From DATDMG01 sp036518955 (GTDB lineage: Bacteria > Actinomycetota > Actinomycetes > Actinomycetales > Kineosporiaceae), in the NCBI GenBank assembly GCA_036518955.1, contig DATDMG010000265.1, positions 1 through 6,157 of the forward strand: 6,157 nt of DNA. Reading direction: 5' to 3'. Positions 1 through 6,157 of this stretch are shown in pieces. Numbering within the stretch: position 1 is the stretch's first letter; every line of letters begins with the position of its first letter. Made by a program: the position numbers and the translations under genes. The notes under the pieces were generated by a model. That model saw nothing but the letters and a program-made list of their open reading frames with translations. It had not been told where the DNA came from and searched no databases.

Positions 1-787
1 TCTGCCCGTAGCGGTCCACCTGCTCGCGCTTGTCCAGGTAGAGCGCGCTGGCGAGTTGCTCGACGTAGACGACGTCGGGCAGGTCCGGCTCGGGGAACCG
101 CAGGATGCTGAACGCCCCGCCCTCGGCCGCGTGCCCACCGAACCGGAACGGCATGATCTGCACGGTGACGTTGTGCTTGTGACGCATGGCGAGCAGGTGC
201 TCCAGCTGGGTGCGCATGACCCGGCTGCCGCCGATCGGACGCCGCAGCGCCGCCTCGTCGACGACCGCCCACAGTCGGGGGGTGCCCATCGGTCGGTCCA
301 GGACGTGCTGGCGGTGCATCCGTAGCTTGACGCGCCGCTCGACCTCTTCGCTCGGCAGGTCCGGCCGGCCCGCGATGGTGACGGCGCGGGCGTAGTCCTC
401 GGTCTGCAGGAGGCCGGGGATGAACTGCACCTCGTAGGTGCGGATCAGGGAGGCGGCCTCTTCCAGGCCCACGTACGTCTCGAACCACTGCGGCAGGACG
501 TCGTCGTAGTTGTGCCACCACCCGGGCGCGTTGGCGTCCCGGGCCAGGTTGACGATCGCCTGGCGCTGCCCCTCGTCGGTCACCCCGTAGTGGGTGAGCA
601 GATCGACGATGTCGCGCTCCTTGAAGGACACCTTGCCCAGCTCGAGGCGGCTGATCTTCGATCCCGACCCGCGGATGACGTAGGCGGCGTCCTCGCGGGA
701 GATGTCCGCGGCCTCCCGCAGGCGACGCATCTGCGCCCCGACCAAGATGCGCCGGACGGTCGGGCCGCCCAGGTTTGGGGTCGTCAC
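1..787 (-). CDS. XRE-family helix-turn-helix regulator with DUF5753 domain (3' end cut off)
   Basis: Cytoplasmic DNA-binding regulator of a family greatly expanded in actinomycetes. The reading frame is open from a GTG at 787-785 to the window edge, giving 262 codons (MTTPNLGGPTVRRILVGAQM...). The N-terminal helix-turn-helix lies at about residues 16-66; RRLREAADISREDAA and SKISRLELGK are typical of the XRE fold. From about residue 95 the protein matches DUF5753: the stretch QFIPGLLQTEDYARA, the segment VTVQIMPFRFGGHA, and VVYVEQLASALYLDK near the visible end. Relatives are usually about 280-290 residues, so some 20-30 are missing. The start is supported by GGAGGA (complement of 791-796), though only 3 bases separate it from the GTG. 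In actinomycetes such genes often sit beside a small DUF397 gene; any such partner would lie outside the window. It is transcribed away from the palindromic region at 893-950, which could be its operator. Target and ligand are unknown. Confidence 0.93.
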   Translation of the reverse strand, partial: MTTPNLGGPTVRRILVGAQMRRLREAADISREDAAYVIRGSGSKISRLELGKVSFKERDIVDLLTHYGVTDEGQRQAIVNLARDANAPGWWHNYDDVLPQWFETYVGLEEAASLIRTYEVQFIPGLLQTEDYARAVTIAGRPDLPSEEVERRVKLRMHRQHVLDRPMGTPRLWAVVDEAALRRPIGGSRVMRTQLEHLLAMRHKHNVTVQIMPFRFGGHAAEGGAFSILRFPEPDLPDVVYVEQLASALYLDKREQVDRYGQ

Positions 788-892
788 GTGTCCTCCGAGT
801 CGGCTGTCGTCACCGAGTCTGCCATGAGACCCACTTGCGGGTGCGCAGTAGTTGGTCGGCAACCCGCGGCTACCGAAGGGTTGTCGTTTGGG

Positions 893-918
893 CGAGCAGA
901 TGCACGTGCATCTGCTCG
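893..918. promoter_or_regulatory. Perfect 26-bp palindrome, candidate operator
   Basis: Bases 893-918 form a perfect palindrome with no central spacer; each half is 13 bases and the core is ATGCACGTGCAT (900-911). Such a site fits a symmetric dimeric or tetrameric DNA-binding protein. It lies 106 bp upstream of the minus-strand XRE gene and overlaps the -35 position of the plus-strand promoter candidate at 930-935. The core is repeated at 939-950. The palindrome is seen directly; the operator role is inferred. Confidence 0.6.
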
Positions 919-929
919 TGCAATGGTGC

Positions 930-935
930 TATCGT
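930..935 (+). promoter_or_regulatory. Extended -10 promoter element
   Basis: TATCGT preceded by TGC gives a TGnTAnnnT extended -10 element on the plus strand. A 17-18 bp spacer would place the -35 hexamer at about 906-912, inside the 26-bp palindrome, where no good TTGACA match is seen. The predicted transcription start, about 942, falls inside the second palindrome. It would drive the winged-helix gene at 1140 through a leader of about 200 nt. Inferred from sequence only. Confidence 0.4.
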
Positions 936-938
936 CCC

Positions 939-950
939 ATGCACGTGCAT
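939..950. promoter_or_regulatory. Second copy of palindrome ATGCACGTGCAT
   Basis: A 12-bp perfect palindrome identical to the core of the larger palindrome at 893-918. The two centres are 39 bp apart, close to four helical turns, so bound proteins would lie on nearly the same face of the DNA. It covers the predicted transcription start of the promoter at 930-935, a classic repressor position. Apart from the microORF noted under findings, nothing else recognisable is seen from here to about 1077. Confidence 0.55.
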
Positions 951-1077
951 ATGCCAGAGCCATTCGCACTGGCGAAGCATTGACGGTGGACATGAACTAC
1001 CAGAGCCAATCGGGAGCTAGAGGTCGCTCGCAGGTCGCCGCTGCGGCGTCGCGACCGCGATCGATGCTCCTTAGGAC

Positions 1078-1118
1078 GGCGGTTGCCGGGTCGCGCCCCC
1101 CTCGGTCCGGCAACCGCC
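1078..1118 (+). promoter_or_regulatory. Strong hairpin in the leader of the winged-helix gene
   Basis: Bases 1078-1089 (GGCGGTTGCCGG) pair perfectly with 1107-1118 (CCGGCAACCGCC), a 12-bp stem with a G-U possible at 1090/1106. The loop is about 15-17 nt. It ends 8 bases before the Shine-Dalgarno sequence of the gene at 1140. There is no U-run after it, so it is not a standard intrinsic terminator. It could be an attenuator, a protein-binding leader element, an mRNA stabiliser, or as DNA a third inverted-repeat binding site. Confidence 0.5.
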
Positions 1119-1139
1119 CCTCACGCGGGAGGCGCTGCC

Positions 1140-1409
1140 ATGCGGGTTCGCGGGAACGGCCGAGGGCGAAAAGCGGTGCTGTCGGCACTCGCTGCTGTCG
1201 GAGATCAGGGCATGACGCTGTTCGCCCTCGGGGTGGCGGTCGACCTGCCCGAGCCAGACCTGCAGGCCCTGCTCAACCGCTTGGTGCTGAGCGGCCACGT
1301 CCGTTGCGTCGGGGACGTCGAGGTGGCGCCGGCCGGTGGCGGTCGGGCTCTCTACCGGCTGGCACGCCGTCCGGTGCTCTACATACCGGCCCAGCGGAGG
1401 GCCGTCTGA
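1140..1409 (+). CDS. Small winged-helix-like putative DNA-binding protein
   Basis: An 89-residue protein with no close named family that I can recognise. The start is ATG 1140, chosen because GGGAGG (1127-1132) sits 7 bases upstream; a TTG at 1083 in the same frame lacks such support. The pattern suggests a winged helix-turn-helix: helix 1 at about residues 10-21 (KAVLSALAAV), helix 2 at about 25-33, a likely recognition helix at about 37-50 (EPDLQALLNRLVLSG), then a two-stranded wing at about 52-75 ending in ALYRLARR. The arrangement resembles MarR- or ArsR-like domains where the helix is followed by a Gly-containing wing. There is no ligand, metal or membrane segment visible. It is monocistronic: a palindrome-flanked promoter lies upstream and a strong stem-loop directly follows the stop. 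It may regulate itself or the divergent XRE gene. The coding call is good; the function is inferred from fold pattern only. Confidence 0.72.
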   Translation: MRVRGNGRGRKAVLSALAAVGDQGMTLFALGVAVDLPEPDLQALLNRLVLSGHVRCVGDVEVAPAGGGRALYRLARRPVLYIPAQRRAV

Positions 1410-1413
1410 CGGG

Positions 1414-1450
1414 CCGGCGGGTGGTCGGACCGGCCCCGACCGCCCGCCGG
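1414..1450 (+). terminator. Stem-loop terminator after the winged-helix gene
   Basis: Bases 1414-1428 pair with 1436-1450 in a 15-bp stem with one G-U pair and a 7-nt loop; two further pairs are possible below a one-base bulge. It begins four bases after the stop codon at 1407-1409. No U-tract follows, as is common for actinobacterial terminators, and the stem would also form in the minus-strand transcript. Confidence 0.65.
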
Positions 1451-1632
1451 GCCTACCCAAGGTCCCGGATCGCCACCCACCTGCTCGGCGGGTGACCTGG
1501 CCGGCACCTGACGTGTCGAGCCATGCCCGTGGGCGGCACCCCTCGAGCCACCGCGGCCGACCGAACGGTCCGTCGCGGTGTCCACCTCCCCCCGGAGCCG
1601 GCTTCCCGGCCCGGGGGAATCCCTCCGGGGTG

Positions 1633-1700
1633 CCGGACCGCCCGGTGTGCGTGCGTCGGACGGAGGCCCCGACTCGCGCACACCGGGCACCGTGGTCCGG
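1633..1700 (+). promoter_or_regulatory. Long imperfect inverted repeat upstream of the GGDEF gene
   Basis: CCGGACC (1633-1639) pairs with GGTCCGG (1694-1700), and CCCGGTGTGCG (1641-1651) with CGCACACCGGG (1677-1687). This gives a two-part stem of 7 and 11 bp with an unequal internal loop and a 25-nt apical loop. A competing hairpin, 1697-1704 with 1708-1715, shares the right arm, so the two are mutually exclusive. It lies in the gene-free stretch 1410-1814. A role in the leader of the next gene is possible, but in such GC-rich DNA chance pairing is common. Confidence 0.35.
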
Positions 1701-1711
1701 TGTCGCCGGCA

Positions 1712-1750
1712 CCGGAGGCCGGGCATCCGGAGGCCGGGCACCGGAGGCCG
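1712..1750. repeat. Short tandem repeat, about 2.6 copies of a 14-15 bp unit
   Basis: Two units starting CCGGAGGCCGGGCA (1712-1726 with an extra T, then 1727-1740) and a partial third, CCGGAGGCCG, at 1741-1750. It lies 65 bases before the GGDEF start codon. Apart from this repeat, the inverted repeat before it and the terminator at 1414-1450, nothing recognisable is seen between 1410 and 1803. Confidence 0.6.
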
Positions 1751-1814
1751 ATCCCTCCGATCGGGTGTGCCGTGTCCGGTCAAGCTGCCGGCCGCGCGAG
1801 CCGAGAGGGAGAAG

Positions 1815-2972
1815 GTGAGCGACGAGATCCCCGGTCACCGGCCGGTCACCGACGACCGCCTCCTGCCGTGGCTGCTGGTCGTGCTGGCCTCGACCCACGC
1901 CGCGGCCGCCCTCGTCGGGCTCGGACCGCACCCGACCGGGATGATCTTCGCCCTGCTGGACGTCGGGTTCGCCGCTTCGGTGTTCACCGCGGTGGTGGTG
2001 TCGCTCGTCCCGGCCGTCGCTCCGCCCCCGAGCGTGGCCGGCGGGGGTGCCCTGGTCGCGATCGCCCTCGCCGGGCTGCTGTCGGGCGCGCGAGCCGTCG
2101 AGGCGGGCACGCCGTGGGCGGGGGCCGACGTCGTCCTGGCCGTGATCGCCGCGGTGTCGCTGCGCAGCCGGCCGGTGGCGGTGGCGGGGGCCGGTGCGGC
2201 GGCGCTCGGCTGGGGAGGATGGGTCGCGGTGGGAGCCGTCGACGGGTCGGTCCGGGCGTCGGCGTCCGACTGGGCGCTGCTGGGGGTGCTCCTGACCGGC
2301 GTGGCCGGTGCGCTCGCCGTCCTGCATCGCGCTCACCGCGGGATGGAGGGCGCGCTGGACGACGCCGTCCGCTCGGCGAAGCAGCAGGCGGTGACCGATT
2401 CGCTCACCGGCGTCACGAACCGCCGTGGCCTGGAACTGACGGCCCTGCCGATGATCGAGCACGCCCGCCGCCAGGGCGAGGCCGTGCACTGCCTCTTCAT
2501 CGACCTGGACGGCTTCCGGTCGGTCAACGACATGCTCGGGCGCTCGACCGGCGACGACGTGTTGGCGGCCGTGTGCGGGGCGCTGCAGGCGTCCGTCCGG
2601 TCCACGGACGTCGTGTGCCGGTGGTCCGGGGACCAGTTCGTCGTGATCGGCCCCGGTACCGGGACGTCGCCGCTGGAGATGGAACGGCGGGTGCGCCACC
2701 ACCTGGCGGAGAGCCCCCCGGTTCCGCGGCACGTCTGGGACGGCCGGGTCAGCATCGGCTCGGCCACGCTGGTGCCGTGGGACGAGGGGAACGTCGACTC
2801 CCTGCTGCACCGGGCCGAGGAGGACATGCGGCTGCGCCGCTCGCTCCGCCGGCAGAGTCGTGCCCGGGCAGCCGCGGCCGGGCAGCCGGCGATGGAACAG
2901 CCGAGCCAGGAACGTCGCAGCCGGCCGCCCAAGCGGCCGCCGGCGTCCCCGCCCGTCGCGAACGAGCACTGA
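1815..2972 (+). CDS. Membrane-anchored GGDEF protein, variant SGDQF active site
   Basis: Predicted c-di-GMP signalling protein of 385 residues. The start is GTG 1815, preceded by the purine-rich GAGAGGGAGAAG; the frame stays open upstream to 1578 but that part is low-complexity Arg/Pro/Gly and lacks a ribosome site. Residues 17-171 hold about six hydrophobic segments (about 17-37, 43-66, 76-92, 103-116, 121-141, 153-171) with no recognised sensor domain. A short linker leads to a GGDEF domain at about 190-345: DSLTGVTNRRG (195-205), the metal-site stretch FIDLDGFRSVND (228-239), GD at 246-247, inhibitory-site RSTD (262-265), signature SGDQF (271-275), VSIGSA (312-317) and RAEEDM (333-338). 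The canonical signature is GG(D/E)EF. Here the first Gly is Ser, which active cyclases tolerate, but the Glu is Gln, and the usual His after G242 is Arg. It may be a weak or inactive cyclase that binds c-di-GMP through the I-site. The tail (about 340-385) is rich in Arg, Pro and Ala. No EAL domain is present. Confidence 0.9.
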   Translation: MSDEIPGHRPVTDDRLLPWLLVVLASTHAAAALVGLGPHPTGMIFALLDVGFAASVFTAVVVSLVPAVAPPPSVAGGGALVAIALAGLLSGARAVEAGTPWAGADVVLAVIAAVSLRSRPVAVAGAGAAALGWGGWVAVGAVDGSVRASASDWALLGVLLTGVAGALAVLHRAHRGMEGALDDAVRSAKQQAVTDSLTGVTNRRGLELTALPMIEHARRQGEAVHCLFIDLDGFRSVNDMLGRSTGDDVLAAVCGALQASVRSTDVVCRWSGDQFVVIGPGTGTSPLEMERRVRHHLAESPPVPRHVWDGRVSIGSATLVPWDEGNVDSLLHRAEEDMRLRRSLRRQSRARAAAAGQPAMEQPSQERRSRPPKRPPASPPVANEH

Positions 2973-3005
2973 GGCGAGCGGGCGCCGCAGGTCGCGACGC
3001 TGCTG

Positions 3006-3094
3006 GCGTCGGGAGCGCTGCTGGCGGCCGGCTCCGTGTTGGCGGCCGGCTCCGTGTTGGGGGCCGGGTCCGTGTTGGGGCCGGGTTCGTGCTG
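3006..3094. repeat. 18-bp tandem repeat, about five units
   Basis: Two identical units GCGGCCGGCTCCGTGTTG at 3024-3041 and 3042-3059, a close copy at 3060-3077, a 17-base copy at 3078-3094 and a degenerate copy at 3006-3023. It begins 34 bases after the GGDEF stop codon, in that gene's frame, where it would read LAAGSV repeatedly. No start codon with a ribosome site is seen and codon pattern does not support a gene. From 3095 to 3183 I see nothing recognisable. Confidence 0.75.
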
Positions 3095-3183
3095 GGGGCG
3101 TGACGGTGGCCGGGTGGCCCGCTGTCCGGGGCCGGCACGGGCCACGTGCGGGGCAGCCGGAGCGGCCTGCGCCCCGGGTCGGC

Positions 3184-3189
3184 TACCCT
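3184..3189 (+). promoter_or_regulatory. -10 box TACCCT for the leuS leader transcript
   Basis: TACCCT matches the actinobacterial TAnnnT -10 pattern. Six bases separate it from GTG 3196, so transcription would begin at or next to that codon and the leader peptide would be made from a leaderless mRNA. No clear -35 hexamer is seen at 3160-3166. The same hexamer precedes the degV-like gene at 6000-6005. Confidence 0.45.
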
Positions 3190-3195
3190 GGTGCC

Positions 3196-3231
3196 GTGCG
3201 GAAGCCGCTGCTGCTTACCGGGCCGCGCTGA
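3196..3231 (+). CDS. Putative leuS leader peptide with Leu-Leu-Leu
   Basis: An 11-codon frame, GTG to TGA, encoding MRKPLLLTGPR. The three Leu codons, CTG CTG CTT (3208-3216), are consecutive, and CTT is a rare codon in DNA this GC-rich. The peptide lies upstream of the gene for the enzyme that charges tRNA-Leu, and is followed by a 7-bp hairpin and an intrinsic-type terminator. There is no Shine-Dalgarno, but the -10 box six bases upstream makes leaderless translation from the 5'-terminal GTG plausible. Its role would be to stall ribosomes when charged tRNA-Leu is scarce and so let transcription continue into leuS. Three leucines in a row can arise by chance in such DNA; the combination with terminator and gene identity is what supports the call. 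Confidence 0.5.
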   Translation: MRKPLLLTGPR

Positions 3232-3238
3232 CCTCAGA

Positions 3239-3255
3239 TCGCCGGATGCCGGCGA
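3239..3255 (+). promoter_or_regulatory. Leader hairpin between leader peptide and terminator
   Basis: TCGCCGG (3239-3245) pairs perfectly with CCGGCGA (3249-3255) around a 3-nt loop. It begins seven bases after the leader-peptide stop. Its right arm can instead pair with the base of the terminator: GCCGGC (3248-3253) with GCTGGC (3265-3270, one G-U). A further helix, 3222-3228 with 3260-3266, links the end of the leader peptide to the terminator region. These exclusive pairings are what an attenuator would need, but which one wins cannot be judged by eye. Confidence 0.45.
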
Positions 3256-3267
3256 GTCGGCGCGGCT

Positions 3268-3300
3268 GGCCCTCGTGCGCGGGGGCCTTCGTCGTTTGAT
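3268..3300 (+). terminator. Intrinsic-type terminator in the leuS leader (attenuator)
   Basis: GGCCCTCG (3268-3275) pairs with CGGGGGCC (3280-3287), 8 bp with one G-U and a TGCG tetraloop. It is followed by a T-rich run, TTCGTCGTTTGAT (3288-3300), unusual in this otherwise T-poor DNA. It stands 67 bases before the leuS start codon and after the leader peptide, so it would end transcription before leuS unless prevented. This position marks it as an attenuator rather than the end of the GGDEF transcript, though the latter role is also possible. Confidence 0.55.
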
Positions 3301-3367
3301 CCACCGGTCGGTCGTCCCGGCCGCCCGGGCACGGCGTCCACGAGCAGCACTACGAACAGGAACGACG

Positions 3368-5953
<2,586 letters not shown>

Positions 5954-5969
5954 CCTGTCGGCACCGCGT

Positions 5970-5996
5970 GGCCGGATGACCGTCCGGAGTCCGGCC
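5970..5996 (+). terminator. Possible terminator hairpin after leuS
   Basis: GGCCGGA (5970-5976) pairs with TCCGGCC (5990-5996), 7 bp with a 13-nt loop, beginning 16 bases after the leuS stop. There is no U-tract, and the stem is modest for this base composition, so the call is weak. It ends just before the promoter-like element at 6000-6005. Confidence 0.35.
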
Positions 5997-5999
5997 CGG

Positions 6000-6005
6000 T
6001 ACCCT
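6000..6005 (+). promoter_or_regulatory. -10 box TACCCT for the DegV gene
   Basis: TACCCT stands eight bases before ATG 6014 and no Shine-Dalgarno sequence is visible between leuS and that ATG. This is the arrangement of a leaderless or nearly leaderless mRNA, common in actinobacteria. It suggests the gene has its own promoter rather than relying on readthrough from leuS. Confidence 0.4.
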
Positions 6006-6013
6006 GCCCAGCC

Positions 6014-6157
6014 ATGCACCAGCGCGTAGCCGTCGTCACTGACTCCACCGCGTACCTGCCCGCCTCGCTGCTCGAGGGCAGCGGGCTGACCGTCGTGCCG
6101 CTCCAGGTGGTCGTCGGCGGTCGGTCGCTCACCGAGGGGATCGAGGTGAGCAGCGCC
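6014..6157 (+). CDS. DegV-family fatty-acid-binding protein (N-terminal part)
   Basis: The first 48 codons of a gene cut by the window edge. The family signature is present at once: VAVVTDSTAYLP (residues 5-16), then a spaced GLTVVPLQVVVGGRSLTEG segment and EVS. In DegV proteins the TDS motif near the N-terminus helps bind the carboxylate of a fatty acid. Characterised members (FakB) present fatty acids to the kinase FakA, giving acyl-phosphate for phospholipid synthesis. Full-length members are about 280 residues, so most of the protein is missing. It starts 60 bases after leuS on the same strand. The ATG fits the family's usual N-terminus, but there is no ribosome site, consistent with leaderless translation. 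Confidence 0.92.
   Translation, partial: MHQRVAVVTDSTAYLPASLLEGSGLTVVPLQVVVGGRSLTEGIEVSSA

Noticed and set aside
784..993. 69-codon minus-strand frame spanning the palindromes
   Set aside because: It overlaps the XRE start out of frame, and part of its sequence (repeated ADARASAR) is only the palindrome read as protein.
1419..1434. T-box-like string GGGTGGTCGGACCG
   Set aside because: Resembles the T-box core by chance but has extra bases, forms part of the terminator stem at 1414-1450, and is followed by a GGDEF gene rather than an aminoacyl-tRNA synthetase or amino-acid gene.
512..1495. Long plus-strand open frame across the XRE gene, intergenic region and winged-helix gene
   Set aside because: It runs antisense to a well-recognised XRE/DUF5753 protein and out of frame with the winged-helix gene; its translation is Arg/Pro/Gly-rich and unlike any protein I know. 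GC-rich DNA leaves such frames open by chance.
1578..1814. Longer N-terminus for the GGDEF protein from ATG 1578
   Set aside because: The extra 79 residues are Arg/Pro/Gly-rich with no hydrophobic or domain pattern, encoded over inverted and tandem repeats; GTG 1815 has a ribosome site and leads straight to the first membrane segment.
1071..2969. 632-codon minus-strand open frame opposite the GGDEF gene
   Set aside because: Antisense shadow: the plus strand encodes clear GGDEF motifs and membrane segments, while this translation is low-complexity Arg/Gly/Pro/His.
3006..3094. CRISPR array
   Set aside because: Units are head-to-tail with no spacers and only 18 bases long; no cas genes are near.
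3146..3367. Extension of LeuRS to an upstream start at 3146
   Set aside because: It would translate the leader-terminator region; ATG 3368 has AGGAA five bases upstream and is followed directly by the natural protein start.
3190..3367. T-box riboswitch before leuS
   Set aside because: T-boxes control some actinobacterial synthetase genes (ileS), but no AGGGTGGNACCGCG-like element is visible here.

Overview
The window looks like chromosomal DNA from a very GC-rich actinobacterium. Codon third positions are almost all G or C, starts are often GTG, and the gene families fit: an XRE/DUF5753 regulator, a membrane GGDEF protein, LeuRS next to DegV, and a leaderless-looking start. I cannot name the genus.

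Layout. (1) Bases 1-787, minus strand: a nearly complete XRE-family regulator with a DUF5753 C-terminal domain, cut by the window edge. (2) 788-1139: a divergent control region with two copies of the palindrome ATGCACGTGCAT, one inside a perfect 26-bp palindrome, placed around an extended -10 element, then a leader containing a 12-bp-stem hairpin. (3) 1140-1409, plus: a small winged-helix-like protein, followed at once by a strong stem-loop. (4) 1410-1814: no gene; inverted repeats and a short tandem repeat. (5) 1815-2972, plus: an integral-membrane GGDEF protein with a variant signature (SGDQF) and an intact RxxD I-site. (6) 2973-3367: an 18-bp tandem repeat, then a probable leucine attenuator made of a -10 box, an 11-codon leader peptide with Leu-Leu-Leu, a hairpin and an intrinsic-type terminator. 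(7) 3368-5953, plus: leuS, leucyl-tRNA synthetase, 861 residues. (8) 6014-6157, plus: the first 48 codons of a DegV-family fatty-acid-binding protein, cut by the window edge.

The best candidate for something special is the leuS leader. It appears to sense charged tRNA-Leu through a Leu-rich leader peptide, which fits the gene it precedes. The second is the paired-palindrome region between the XRE gene and the small winged-helix gene, which looks like an operator for one of these two regulators. The genes appear to be separate transcription units rather than one operon: each is separated from the next by 60 to about 400 bases, with hairpins or promoter-like elements in the gaps.
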